Of a stretch of DNA of 64,000 nucleotides, positions 17,251 through 26,056 are shown one piece after another. This DNA is from Pseudomonas siliginis (lineage in GTDB: Bacteria; Pseudomonadota; Gammaproteobacteria; Pseudomonadales; Pseudomonadaceae). Below the pieces are notes generated by a model that was not told the DNA's origin, made no database searches, and saw only the letters and a program-made list of their open reading frames with translations. Location of the stretch: the NCBI RefSeq assembly GCF_019145195.1, contig NZ_JAHSTW010000001.1:806001-870000 (forward strand), read 5' to 3'. Within the stretch, counting starts at the first letter, position 1. Every line of letters starts with the position of its first letter. The position numbers and the translations under genes were made by a program.

Positions 17251-18119
17251 AACGCTTCAACTTTTCCAAGTTCATGCTGATCTTCGGCTTGATGTTCATT
17301 TATCTGCCGATGCTGATTCTGGTGATCTACTCGTTCAACGCCTCGAAACTGGTGACGGTGTGGGGTGGCTGGTCGATCAAGTGGTATGTCGGCCTGCTCG
17401 ACAACACGCAACTGATGGGCTCGGTGCTGCGCTCGCTGGAGATCGCCTGCTACACCGCGATTGCCGCTGTGGCACTGGGTACGCTGGCGGCGTTCGTGCT
17501 GACGCGGGTGACGCGCTTCAAGGGTCGCACGCTGTTTGGTGGCCTGGTGACCGCGCCGTTGGTGATGCCGGAAGTGATCACCGGTCTGTCGCTGTTGCTG
17601 CTGTTCGTGGCGATGGCGCAGCTGATCGGCTGGCCGCAGGAGCGCGGCATCGTCACCATCTGGATCGCCCACACCACCTTTTGTGCCGCTTATGTGGCGG
17701 TGGTAGTCTCCGCGCGCCTTCGCGAGCTGGATCTGTCGATCGAAGAAGCGGCGATGGACCTCGGGGCCAAACCATTCAAAGTGTTTTTCCTCATCACCAT
17801 TCCCATGATCGCGCCGTCGCTGGCCGCCGGCGGGATGATGTCGTTTGCCTTGTCGCTGGATGATCTGGTGCTGGCGAGTTTTGTCTCCGGGCCGGGCTCG
17901 ACGACGCTGCCGATGGAGGTGTTCTCGGCGGTGCGCCTGGGCGTGAAGCCTGAGATAAACGCCGTGGCCAGCCTGATTCTGCTGGCAGTGTCGCTGGTGA
18001 CTTTCCTGGTCTGGTATTTCGGCCGCAAGGCAGAGGCCAACCGCAAACGGGCGATTCAGGAAGCGATGGATCAGACGGCGAATGAGTCGTGGCAACAGCC
18101 GGCAGCGGCGACTGCCTGA
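17247..18119 (+). CDS. potC: Polyamine ABC transporter permease PotC-like
   Basis: 290 residues, six membrane spans, with the EAA motif EEAAMDLGAKPFKVFFLITI. It pairs with PotB in the inner membrane. It begins inside the potB stop and ends with a hydrophilic tail rich in Gln and Ala. A REP-like hairpin follows, then the binding-protein gene. Confidence 0.9.
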   Translation: MKRFNFSKFMLIFGLMFIYLPMLILVIYSFNASKLVTVWGGWSIKWYVGLLDNTQLMGSVLRSLEIACYTAIAAVALGTLAAFVLTRVTRFKGRTLFGGLVTAPLVMPEVITGLSLLLLFVAMAQLIGWPQERGIVTIWIAHTTFCAAYVAVVVSARLRELDLSIEEAAMDLGAKPFKVFFLITIPMIAPSLAAGGMMSFALSLDDLVLASFVSGPGSTTLPMEVFSAVRLGVKPEINAVASLILLAVSLVTFLVWYFGRKAEANRKRAIQEAMDQTANESWQQPAAATA

Positions 18120-18137
18120 GCAACACCGATGAACAAC

Positions 18138-18258
18138 TGTGGCGAGGGGATTTATCCCCGTTGGGCTGCGAAGCGGCCCCTGCAGTTCTACCTGAAGACT
18201 CCGTATTCAGGTTTTGCGACTGCTTCGCAGCCGAACGCGGATAAATCCCCTCGCCACA
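18138..18258. repeat. Large inverted repeat, TGTGGCGAGGGGATTTATCC family
   Basis: Arms of about 35 bases (TGTGGCGAGGGGATTTATCC... and its complement ending TCGCCACA) around a central spacer. It is a different repeat family from the REPs elsewhere. It sits between potC and potF, where it could lower or raise expression of the binding protein relative to the membrane genes. Confidence 0.85.
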
Positions 18259-18314
18259 AGGTTCAAGTGCACCGAGCTTTTGTTTTGTTGAATAAGAAGA
18301 AGGGAGTTGTACCG

Positions 18315-19412
18315 ATGAAAATGTTTGGCAGGACTCTGCTGACACTGTCCTTAATGGGCGCGATGGTCATGGGCGCCCAGGCCAACGACAAGGTGCTGCG
18401 TGTTTACAACTGGTCCGATTACATCGCGCCGGATACCGTGAAAAAGTTCGAAGACGAGACCGGCATTCGCGTGACCTACGACGTCTTCGACAGCAACGAA
18501 ACCCTGGAAGCGCGCCTGCTCGCGGGCAAATCCGGCTATGACATCGTCGTGCCGTCGAACAGTTTTCTGGCCAAGCAGATCAAAGCCGGCGTCTACCAGA
18601 CGCTGGACAAGTCGAAGCTGCCGAACTGGAAGAATCTCAACCCAGTATTGCTGAAAAACGCCTCCGCCAGTGATCCGGACAACGCGCATGCGTTCCCGTA
18701 CATGTGGGGCTCGATCGGCATCGGTTTCAACCCGGCGAAGGTCAAGGAAGTACTCGGCGCCAACGCCCCGACCAACTCCTGGGACTTGCTGTTCAAACCG
18801 GAGAACGCGGAAAAGCTCAAAGCCTGTGGCATCAGTTTCCTCGATTCGCCGACCGAAATGCTCCCGGCCGCCCTGCACTACCTGGGCTATCCGGTGAACG
18901 ACAAGGACAAGGCGCACATTGCCGAGGCCGAAGCTTTGTTCATGAAAATCCGCCCTTACGTGGCGTATTTCCATTCCTCGAAGTACATCTCCGATCTGGC
19001 CAACGGCAACATCTGCGTGGCGGTCGGTTACTCCGGCGACGTCCTGCAGGCCAAGGCCCGCGCAGTGGAATCGGGCAACAAGGTGGTGATCGACTACAGC
19101 ATTCCCAAGGAAGGCGCCGGCAGTTTCTACGACATGGTCGCCATCCCCCGTGATGCGGCGAACGTCGACAATGCCTACCTGTTCATGGACTTCCTGATGC
19201 GCCCGGACATCATCGCCGAAGTCACCAACAGCATCGGCTACAGCAACGCCAACGCAGCGGCCACGCCACTGGTGGACGAAGCGATCCGCAACGAACCGGG
19301 TTCGTATCCGTCGCAAGTGGTGATGGCGACGTTGTATGCAGTGCCGGATCAGCCAATTGCCACGCAGCGGATCATGACGCGCGGCTGGACCCGGGTGAAG
19401 CTGGGTAAATAA
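18315..19412 (+). CDS. potF: Periplasmic polyamine-binding protein PotF/SpuD-like
   Basis: 365 residues from the ATG at 18315 behind AAGGGAG. Signal peptide [20 protein letters not shown], cleaved after AQA. The mature N terminus [20 protein letters not shown] is the classic start of PotF/SpuD proteins, with Trp and Asp residues that line the polyamine pocket ([16 protein letters not shown]). It delivers putrescine or spermidine to PotABC. SpuD-type (putrescine) and SpuE-type (spermidine) proteins are too alike to separate by eye. Confidence 0.92.
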   Translation: MKMFGRTLLTLSLMGAMVMGAQANDKVLRVYNWSDYIAPDTVKKFEDETGIRVTYDVFDSNETLEARLLAGKSGYDIVVPSNSFLAKQIKAGVYQTLDKSKLPNWKNLNPVLLKNASASDPDNAHAFPYMWGSIGIGFNPAKVKEVLGANAPTNSWDLLFKPENAEKLKACGISFLDSPTEMLPAALHYLGYPVNDKDKAHIAEAEALFMKIRPYVAYFHSSKYISDLANGNICVAVGYSGDVLQAKARAVESGNKVVIDYSIPKEGAGSFYDMVAIPRDAANVDNAYLFMDFLMRPDIIAEVTNSIGYSNANAAATPLVDEAIRNEPGSYPSQVVMATLYAVPDQPIATQRIMTRGWTRVKLGK

Positions 19413-19430
19413 AAACAGCGATGATCAAAA

Positions 19431-19520
19431 TGTGGGAGCGAGCCTGCTCGCGAAGGCGCCGTGTCAGGCGATTGAGACGCCGGATGTGCCGACGCTTTCG
19501 CGAGCAGGCTCGCTCCCACA
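19431..19520. repeat. REP doublet
   Basis: Inverted REP pair immediately after potF. Confidence 0.9.
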
Positions 19521-19539
19521 ATGAAGCAATGCAGTGCTG

Positions 19540-19650
19540 AAAATTTTCCGTTCACGCAGCGCCTTACCACCGCTGCACCCTGCTCTGAACGGCCTCACCC
19601 GGCTCCCTCGGCTCGGGTGAATTTGCAGGCGCCTTCGGGCGCCTTTTTTT
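19540..19650 (+). ncRNA. Candidate small RNA ending in an intrinsic terminator
   Basis: A gap with no ORF contains two consecutive stems: TCACCCG...CGGGTGA at 19595-19620, and the terminator at 19627-19650. The terminator is on the plus strand but is separated from potF by a complete REP doublet and about 100 bases, and the gene to its right is on the opposite strand. A free-standing transcript is therefore possible. The 5' end is a guess. It could instead be the distal terminator of the pot operon. Confidence 0.35.
19627..19650 (+). terminator. Rho-independent terminator
   Basis: AGGCGCC-TTCG-GGCGCCT followed by six T. The UUCG-type tetraloop and T-tract make this a strong terminator on the plus strand. 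Confidence 0.85.
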
Positions 19651-19656
19651 GTCCGT

Positions 19657-20196
19657 TCAGATCAGCGGCCAGTCCTGCACAACCCGATAGCGACCCTTGT
19701 GCGATTCGAACAGAGCGAAGCGTTCAGCGCGCAGAAAGAACTCCGGCGGCGTGCGCGCTTCCGGCTCCGGCGCGCGGTACTCGCGGGCCAGCGTCAGGTG
19801 CGGGCGGAACTCGTGGGTGGGCTCGTCAAAACCGAACGGCAGCATCGCCTGCTCCAGCGCGTAGACCAGGCGCAACAACGCGGGCGGCGCCTGTTCCGGT
19901 GCCAGCGATAGCACACCGGCGCGATGCCAGACCTGCAAACGATCCAGCGCAATGCGCAACGTTTCGCCGGGAATACGCACACTGCCCGCTGCTTCACAGA
20001 CGCCATGAATCTGCGCCAGCGGCACCGCACCGAGGAACAGCAGAGTCAGATGAAAGTTATCCGCCGGCACCGGTTTGCCGCTGCGCAGGCCCAGCTCCGC
20101 GCGCCACTGGGCGATTGCCTTGCGCTGCGCCGGTGGGCAGTCCAAAGCGAAAAACAGCCGTTTCGACGGTTCATCCCTGCGCACTTCATCCATCAT
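19657..20196 (-). CDS. thpR: RNA 2',3'-cyclic phosphodiesterase (2H family, ThpR)
   Basis: 179 residues from the ATG at 20196; an ATG 15 bases upstream is possible, but GGCAGGG sits just before the chosen start. Two HxTx motifs define the 2H phosphoesterase fold: FHLTLLFLG (about residues 48-56) and FRPHLTLARE (about 130-139). These enzymes open 2',3'-cyclic phosphates on RNA and can ligate tRNA halves in vitro as '2'-5' RNA ligase'. It is a single-gene unit; its in vivo role is poorly known in the family. Confidence 0.88.
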   Translation of the reverse strand: MMDEVRRDEPSKRLFFALDCPPAQRKAIAQWRAELGLRSGKPVPADNFHLTLLFLGAVPLAQIHGVCEAAGSVRIPGETLRIALDRLQVWHRAGVLSLAPEQAPPALLRLVYALEQAMLPFGFDEPTHEFRPHLTLAREYRAPEPEARTPPEFFLRAERFALFESHKGRYRVVQDWPLI

Positions 20197-20303
20197 CGCC
20201 CTGCCCCCCATATCGTCATGATCGCGCCGATTCTACACAGCCTGTGCAGACGACTCGCGACAGGAAGCTATAGTTCAAGGATTGCCATCAACCGGAGGCT
20301 GCC

Positions 20304-20498
20304 ATGCGCGAGATCCTCAGCAAAGAACCCTGGTGGGCCCGGCCACCGCATCCCGGACAGGACGAAAGCGAACTGGAATGGGGCTGGCTGGTGCATTACA
20401 GCGAAGGCGAACCGCGCTTCGAATTCGTCCGCCAACGGCCCAGTGACGAGCAGATTCGCAACCGCAAAAGTTGCCGGGTCACCCCCTCGCCCGAATGA
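20304..20498 (+). CDS. Conserved-looking small protein of unknown function (64 aa)
   Basis: 64 residues beginning MREILSKEPWWARPPHPGQ, rich in Trp, Glu and Arg, with no signal peptide or membrane span. GGAGG stands 6 bases before the ATG, the best ribosome site in this stretch. It is divergent from thpR and convergent with the efflux pair. No family recognised. Confidence 0.6.
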   Translation: MREILSKEPWWARPPHPGQDESELEWGWLVHYSEGEPRFEFVRQRPSDEQIRNRKSCRVTPSPE

Positions 20499-20516
20499 AT
20501 AGAGCCCGTGCATTGA

Positions 20517-21659
20517 TCAGTGGGGTTGGGTGTCGCCGGCGGCGGTGTCGATGCTGACAACCACTGACATCCCCGGCCGCAAGCGTTCTGCTTCCTGCTG
20601 ATCGGGATCGATGGTGATGCGCACCGGCACGCGCTGGGCGATCTTGACGAAGTTGCCGGTGGCGTTGTCGGCCTGCAGCAAGGCAAATTCCGAGCCGGTG
20701 CCCGGCGAAATATGCTGCACATGGCCGGTGAATCTGCGGTGGTTCAAGGCGTCGACGGTGAAGCGTACCGGTTGCCCGACCCGCACGTTGGCCATTTGGG
20801 TTTCCTTCATGTTGGCGATCACCCACTTCTGGTCCGGGACCAACGCCATCAGCTGCGCGCCGGAGTTGACGTAGGCCCCCAAGCGCACGCCGATCTGCCC
20901 GAGCTGACCGTCGCGCGGGGCGACAATTCGCGTGTTCGACAGATCGATCCGCGCCAGTTGCACCGCCGCTTCGGCACTGGCCACGGCGGCCTCCAGCGAG
21001 CCGCGATTGACGATCACCGTTTGCAGATCCTGCCGGGCGATTTCCAGATTGGCCTTGGCCTGCGCCACAGAAGCCGTGCTTTGCGCGTTGGCAGCGAGGG
21101 TCACGTCAAATTCGCGTTTGGACACCGAGCCGTCGCGCACCAGCTCCTGATTACGCCGCAGATCCGCCTCGCTCTTGCGCAACTGCGCCTGGCTGTCGGC
21201 GAGCACCGCCTGGCGCAATTTGATCGTTGCCTCGGCGCTGTTGCGCTGTTGCACGACGTTGGCCAGTCCAGCCTTCTGCACCGCCAGTTGTGCCAGGGAC
21301 TGGTCGAGGCGTTGCTGATAAATGCGGTCGTCCAGACGCACCAGCAGATCCCCGGCCTTGACGTACTGGAAGTCCTGCACCGGCACTTCGAACACATAGC
21401 CGCTGAGCTGCGGGCCGATGATCGTCACCTGCCCGCGAATCAAGGCGTTTTCGGTGGTTTCGACCGCACTGCTGAACGGCGGCAGTTGCCAGGCATACAA
21501 CACGATCAACACGCCGACAATGGCGATTGCGGCAAAGCCCAGCGAAGAAATGATCCGCACCCGCAGCGAACGCGGCGCAGTGTTGGGTGATGACGGCGGC
21601 GCCTCCCCTTCAGGTGTGGCGGCGATGGCGTTGGTGGTTGTGGTGGTCGGTTCGGTCAT
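20517..21659 (-). CDS. EmrA/HlyD-type membrane fusion protein
   Basis: 380 residues. One N-terminal membrane span (about residues 32-53: IISSLGFAAIAIVGVLIVLY) is followed by a biotinyl-lipoyl-like beta domain (RGQVTIIGPQLSGYVFEVPV), a long alpha hairpin (about 100-205) and the second lipoyl half (IVAPRDGQLGQIGVRLGAYV). It bridges an inner-membrane pump to an outer-membrane channel across the periplasm. It starts in the ATGA overlap with the MFS gene upstream, so the two form one pump. No outer-membrane factor is encoded beside them. Confidence 0.9.
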   Translation of the reverse strand: MTEPTTTTTNAIAATPEGEAPPSSPNTAPRSLRVRIISSLGFAAIAIVGVLIVLYAWQLPPFSSAVETTENALIRGQVTIIGPQLSGYVFEVPVQDFQYVKAGDLLVRLDDRIYQQRLDQSLAQLAVQKAGLANVVQQRNSAEATIKLRQAVLADSQAQLRKSEADLRRNQELVRDGSVSKREFDVTLAANAQSTASVAQAKANLEIARQDLQTVIVNRGSLEAAVASAEAAVQLARIDLSNTRIVAPRDGQLGQIGVRLGAYVNSGAQLMALVPDQKWVIANMKETQMANVRVGQPVRFTVDALNHRRFTGHVQHISPGTGSEFALLQADNATGNFVKIAQRVPVRITIDPDQQEAERLRPGMSVVVSIDTAAGDTQPH

Positions 21660-23311
21660 GAAGAAGTGGCACCGCTGGGTGGTACGGAAGGTGTCGGTTC
21701 AATGGCTTTGGTGGTGCTCATCAGCCACAACGCGCGAATCGAAAGCCAGATCATGGTCAGGACGGCAATGACCGCGATCAGCATGAAGACATCGTTATAG
21801 GCCAGCACGTTCGCTTCGCGTGTCGCCGCATTGGCGAGGCTGCGAATGCCGGCCAGATTGCGCAGGCTCGGGTCGGCGAGCAAACCGCCGAACGCCGAGC
21901 CGCCGCTCTGCACTCGCGCAGCCACCAAAGGATCGGACATCACCAGATGATCGACGATGTGGCTGGAATGGTACTTCTCCCGCACGATCTGAAAAGTGCC
22001 AAGCAACGCCGCGCCGAGCAGTCCGCCGAGGTTATTGCAGATCCCGAACAGCACGGAAAAGCTCACCAGGTTGCGCGGATTGGTCAGCACGTTACGCGTG
22101 CCGAAGACCATGGTCGGGCCGAGAAAAAACGTGCTGCCGAACGCCAGCAGGAACTGACTGAAATACATGTTTTCGGGGCGGGTCAGGTTGTTCGAGAAGC
22201 TGTCCATCACCGAACCGGTGGCCATCAGCGCCAAGGAAATGATCAACGGCATCAGCAAATGTTTGGGGTCGATGGTCAGCGCGCTGGTGGCAAGGCCGGC
22301 GATGCTGCCGATCAACATCACCACGTACAGACTGTGCAACTGCTCATAGCCCATGTTGAGGTTCTGCATGAAACCGACCGCGCCGGTGGATTGCTCCGAG
22401 GTGACCATGCGGATCAGAGTCACCGCCAGCGCCAGGCGGATCATCGTTCCGCTGCCCAGCCAACGTGTCATCAACATCGGGTTGCTGCGGTTGTGCTCAA
22501 TAGCCAGGCCCATGATGATCAGCGCGATCGAACAGGCCAGCGCCACGCCGATCCAGTCTGCCTCCAGCCACCAGTCGATCCGCCCCAGCGACAACACCGC
22601 GCACAACAACGCTACACCAGTGGCGAGGATGGCGAAGGTGAGGAAATCGAGTTTTTCAAAGGTTTTGAAGCGGTCACCGGGCGGCAGCTTCAGCAGCAAC
22701 ACACAGCCCAATGACAGCAGGGCCATGCCCAATTCGAACAGGTACAGACCGCGCCATTCGGCGATCTGCAACAGGTCTTCGGAAAACAGCCGCGCCAGCG
22801 GTAACGCCAATTGCGACGTGCCGAGGCCGAGCACCAGCGCTTTGAGCCGCCACTTCGCCGGGAACGCCTGCACCATGTAATACAGACCCAGCGAGCTCAG
22901 CGCCGCACCGACCATGCCGTGCGCCGCTCGCACCGCCACTGCCGAGTTGAGATCGTTGACGAACAAATGGCCGAAGGTCACCAGTGCATACAGCACCAGA
23001 AACACTTCGGTGAACGCGCGCAAGCCGAACTGCTGGCGAAACTTCACCAGCAGCAGGTTCATCGACACGTTGGTCATCACATAGGCCGCGGGCAGCCAGG
23101 CCATCTCCGCCGTGGTCGCGCCGAGCGAGCCTTGCAGGTAAGGCAGGTTGGCAACCACCAGCGAGTTGCCCAGCCCACCGGTCACCGCCACCAGCACGCC
23201 AACCGCCGCGTACGCCAGGCGCTTGGGCGTGGAGTGCAGAGGTGTCGACGGAGAACCGGGCAGGCTGGGCTTTTCGTGGGGTTGCCAGTTGCGCGGGGCG
23301 TATTTATCCAT
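21656..23311 (-). CDS. DHA2-family drug/proton antiporter (EmrB-like)
   Basis: 551 residues from the ATG at 23311; a frame reaching 23368 is less likely because it lacks a ribosome site and starts with a Pro-rich stretch. About 14 membrane spans are visible, as in the DHA2 branch of the major facilitator superfamily. The motif A region is degenerate (VKFRQQFGLRAF in place of the usual GxLaDrxGrr). It likely exports toxic compounds with the downstream EmrA-like protein. Substrates are unknown and no regulator lies next to it. Confidence 0.85.
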   Translation of the reverse strand: MDKYAPRNWQPHEKPSLPGSPSTPLHSTPKRLAYAAVGVLVAVTGGLGNSLVVANLPYLQGSLGATTAEMAWLPAAYVMTNVSMNLLLVKFRQQFGLRAFTEVFLVLYALVTFGHLFVNDLNSAVAVRAAHGMVGAALSSLGLYYMVQAFPAKWRLKALVLGLGTSQLALPLARLFSEDLLQIAEWRGLYLFELGMALLSLGCVLLLKLPPGDRFKTFEKLDFLTFAILATGVALLCAVLSLGRIDWWLEADWIGVALACSIALIIMGLAIEHNRSNPMLMTRWLGSGTMIRLALAVTLIRMVTSEQSTGAVGFMQNLNMGYEQLHSLYVVMLIGSIAGLATSALTIDPKHLLMPLIISLALMATGSVMDSFSNNLTRPENMYFSQFLLAFGSTFFLGPTMVFGTRNVLTNPRNLVSFSVLFGICNNLGGLLGAALLGTFQIVREKYHSSHIVDHLVMSDPLVAARVQSGGSAFGGLLADPSLRNLAGIRSLANAATREANVLAYNDVFMLIAVIAVLTMIWLSIRALWLMSTTKAIEPTPSVPPSGATSS

Positions 23312-23391
23312 GAATCGGCCTGGTGCTGGGGGTGGAGGAAGTTTGCCGCAATTTGACGGGCAATACACGACTCGACAGACACCAAGGAACC

Positions 23392-23482
23392 CTGTGGGAG
23401 CGAGCCTGCTCGCGAAAGCGCTGTGTCAGTCGACAACTTCATTGATTGAAAGTCCGCATTCGCGAGCAGGCTCGCTCCCACA
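23392..23482. repeat. REP doublet
   Basis: Inverted REP pair in the divergent gap between the efflux operon and the oprD-like gene. Confidence 0.9.
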
Positions 23483-23562
23483 TGGGTTCGGCGTCGAATG
23501 GGAGGTCATCGTATAACTTCCAGTTGACAATCCCCGAAAATCTGGGAAATATCCGAATCGAT

Positions 23563-23582
23563 GTTGTACGACGACGTATGAC
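23563..23582 (-). promoter_or_regulatory. Shared operator candidate upstream of the OprD-type porin
   Basis: Read on the minus strand the site is GTCATACG-N6-TACAAC. The identical pattern with the same spacing occurs at 25138-25157 upstream of udh. The halves are GntR-like (TTGTNNNAC style). It lies about 40 bases before the porin start, a good position for repression. Confidence 0.6.
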
Positions 23583-23620
23583 AAATAATAAAAACAACAA
23601 ACGATCCAGGGAGCGTCACA

Positions 23621-24916
23621 GTGAGCCCACTCGCCCGCAATTCCGTCCGCCCTTCACGTTTTGCCCATTTCAAACCGCGTTCGACCCTCAGCCTGATCGG
23701 TTGCAGCAGCCTCGCTCTGGCCTTGCCGATGAGCGCCGATGCCGAGGGCTTTCTCGACGACAGCAAAGCCACGCTGAACCTGCGCAACGCCTACTTCAAC
23801 CGCAACTTCGTCAACCCGGCCTATCCGCAGGGCAAGGCCGAAGAGTGGACGCAGAGCTTCATTCTCGACGCCAAATCCGGCTTCACCCAAGGTACCGTCG
23901 GCTTCGGCCTCGATGTGCTCGGGCTGTATTCGCAAAAGCTCGATGGCGGCAAAGGCACTGGCGGTACGCAGTTGTTGCCGATTCATGATGACGGTCGCCC
24001 GGCCGACAATTTCGGTCGCCTCGGCGTGGCGCTGAAAGCCAAAGTCTCGAAGACCGAATTGAAGGTCGGCGAATGGATGCCGGTATTGCCGATCCTGCGC
24101 TCCGACGACGGCCGCTCCCTGCCGCAGACCTTTCGCGGCGGGCAGATCACGTCCACCGAGATCAACGGCCTGACCGTCTACGGCGGCCAGTTCCGTGGCA
24201 ACAGCCCGCGCAACGACGCGAGCATGGAAGACATGTCGATGAACGGCCGCGGTGCATTCACCTCCGATCGTTTCAACTTCGGCGGCGGCGAATACACCTT
24301 TAACGAAAAACGCACCATGGTCGGCGTGTGGTACGCCGAGCTCACCGACATCTACCAGCAGCAGTATTTCAACCTCAGCCACAGTCAGCCGATGGGCGAC
24401 TGGACGCTGGGCGCCAACCTCGGTTTCTTCACCGGCAAGGAAGACGGCAGCGCTCAGGCCGGCGACCTCGACAACAAGACCGCGTTCGCCCTGCTCTCGG
24501 CCAAGTACGGTGGCAACACCTTCTACGTCGGCCTGCAGAAACTCACCGGCGACGATGCCTGGATGCGCGTCAACGGCACCAGCGGCGGAACCCTGGCCAA
24601 CGACAGTTACAACGCCAGTTATGACAACGCCAAAGAGCGCTCCTGGCAGGTGCGTCACGACTACAACTTCGTTGCGCTGGGCGTGCCTGGCCTGACCCTG
24701 ATGAACCGCTACATCAGCGGCGATAACGTGCACACCGCCACCACCAATGACGGCAAGGAATGGGGCCGCGAATCGGAACTGGCCTACACCGTGCAGAGCG
24801 GCCCGCTGAAGAACCTCAACGTGAAATGGCGCAACGCGACCATTCGCCGGGACTTCAGCACCAACGAATTTGACGAGAACCGGATTTTTATCAGCTATCC
24901 GATTTCGTTGTTGTAA
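23621..24916 (+). CDS. OprD-family outer-membrane porin
   Basis: 431 residues starting at a GTG with AGGGAG in front. The N-terminal signal peptide is long (hydrophobic core LIGCSSLALALPMSADA, cleaved near residue 40). The mature chain shows the OprD start GFLDDSKATLNLRNAYFNRN, the loop-3 region KVGEWMPVLPILRSDDGRSLPQTFRGG, and a terminal beta-strand FISYPISLL; the usual ending is Phe, here Leu. OprD channels pass specific carboxylates or basic amino acids. The motif shared with udh suggests uptake of uronic or aldaric acids. Confidence 0.9.
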   Translation: MSPLARNSVRPSRFAHFKPRSTLSLIGCSSLALALPMSADAEGFLDDSKATLNLRNAYFNRNFVNPAYPQGKAEEWTQSFILDAKSGFTQGTVGFGLDVLGLYSQKLDGGKGTGGTQLLPIHDDGRPADNFGRLGVALKAKVSKTELKVGEWMPVLPILRSDDGRSLPQTFRGGQITSTEINGLTVYGGQFRGNSPRNDASMEDMSMNGRGAFTSDRFNFGGGEYTFNEKRTMVGVWYAELTDIYQQQYFNLSHSQPMGDWTLGANLGFFTGKEDGSAQAGDLDNKTAFALLSAKYGGNTFYVGLQKLTGDDAWMRVNGTSGGTLANDSYNASYDNAKERSWQVRHDYNFVALGVPGLTLMNRYISGDNVHTATTNDGKEWGRESELAYTVQSGPLKNLNVKWRNATIRRDFSTNEFDENRIFISYPISLL

Positions 24917-24930
24917 CGGTTGGCGGTTTA

Positions 24931-25022
24931 CCCTGCGGGAGCGAGTCTGCTCGCGAAAGCGCCGGACCAGTCGATTTGTTCTGACTGGCACACCGCATTC
25001 GCGAGCAGGCTCGCTCCCACAA
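24931..25022. repeat. REP doublet, slightly degenerate
   Basis: Inverted REP pair after the porin gene. The left arm differs at two positions (GCGGGAGCGAGTCTGC). Confidence 0.85.
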
Positions 25023-25099
25023 GGGGATTGCATTGCAAGGCAGGTATCGGGTCTTGAGAAAATGAATCGCCCCTTCCGTCATCTACACCAAAAGTCGCG

Positions 25100-25129
25100 T
25101 TGACAAGATCCGGAAACCCTACCGATACT
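25100..25129 (+). promoter_or_regulatory. Candidate sigma70 promoter of the udh operon
   Basis: TTGACA (25100-25105), 18-base spacer, GATACT (25124-25129). Transcription would start near 25136, directly at the shared operator, consistent with repression. Confidence 0.5.
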
Positions 25130-25137
25130 TCAGCGCA

Positions 25138-25157
25138 GTCATACGACAACCTACAAC
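25138..25157 (+). promoter_or_regulatory. Shared operator candidate upstream of udh
   Basis: GTCATACG-N6-TACAAC, identical in both halves and spacing to the site before the OprD gene. It overlaps the predicted transcription start of the udh operon. The regulator is not in the window. Confidence 0.6.
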
Positions 25158-25188
25158 AAACCTAATAACAATGTGTTCAGGGATTGCC

Positions 25189-26013
25189 ATGACGTCTACT
25201 TCTACCCCCCGCGCTCCTTTCAACCGCCTGCTGCTGACCGGTGCCGCCGGCGGCTTGGGCAAAGTGTTGCGCGAACGCCTGCGCCCTTACGCCAATGTGC
25301 TGCGCCTGTCCGACATCGCCGCCCTCGCCCCGGCCGTCGATGAACACGAAGAAGTCGTGCTCTGCGACCTCGCCGACAAGCAAGCCGTGCATCAACTGGT
25401 CGAAGGGGTCGATGCGATCCTGCATTTCGGCGGCGTCTCGGTCGAGCGCCCGTTCGAAGAAATCCTCGGCGCCAACATCTGTGGCGTGTTCCACATTTAC
25501 GAAGCGGCACGCAAGCACGGTGTGAAGCGGGTGATCTTCGCCAGTTCCAACCACGTCATCGGTTTCTACAAACAGGACCAACAGCTCGACGCCACTTCGG
25601 CGCGTCGTCCCGATGGTTACTACGGCTTGTCCAAGTCCTACGGCGAAGACATGGCCAGTTTCTACTTCGATCGCTACGGCATCGAAACCGTCAGCATCCG
25701 CATCGGCTCCTCGTTCCCCGAACCGCAGAACCGCCGGATGATGCACACCTGGCTGAGCTTCGACGATCTCACGCAACTGCTCGAACGCTCGCTGTACACC
25801 CCAAATGTCGGCCACACAGTGGTCTACGGCATGTCCGCCAACAAAGACGTCTGGTGGGACAACCGCTACGCCAGCCACCTCGGTTTCGAAGCCAAGGACA
25901 CCTCGGAAGTGTTCCGCGACAAGGTCGAAGCGCAACCGATGCCAGCCGACGATGATCCGGCGCGGATCTATCAGGGCGGCGCTTTCGTCGCAGCAGGCCC
26001 GTTCGGCGACTGA
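25189..26013 (+). CDS. udh: Uronate dehydrogenase
   Basis: 274 residues from the ATG at 25189, which follows CAGGGA; an ATG 18 bases upstream is in frame but less well placed. Extended short-chain dehydrogenase: NAD-binding GAAGGLG (residues 18-24), active-site Ser in FASSNHV (about 118-124) and the YxxxK pair Tyr145/Lys149 in YYGLSKSYGED. It oxidises D-glucuronate or D-galacturonate to the aldaro-lactone with NAD+. The lactonase and TRAP transporter genes downstream match the known uronate operon of plant-associated pseudomonads. Confidence 0.9.
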   Translation: MTSTSTPRAPFNRLLLTGAAGGLGKVLRERLRPYANVLRLSDIAALAPAVDEHEEVVLCDLADKQAVHQLVEGVDAILHFGGVSVERPFEEILGANICGVFHIYEAARKHGVKRVIFASSNHVIGFYKQDQQLDATSARRPDGYYGLSKSYGEDMASFYFDRYGIETVSIRIGSSFPEPQNRRMMHTWLSFDDLTQLLERSLYTPNVGHTVVYGMSANKDVWWDNRYASHLGFEAKDTSEVFRDKVEAQPMPADDDPARIYQGGAFVAAGPFGD

Positions 26014-26056
26014 CCGTTCGACTTGATCCCCTCCAATAAAAACCATGGGAATGAGT

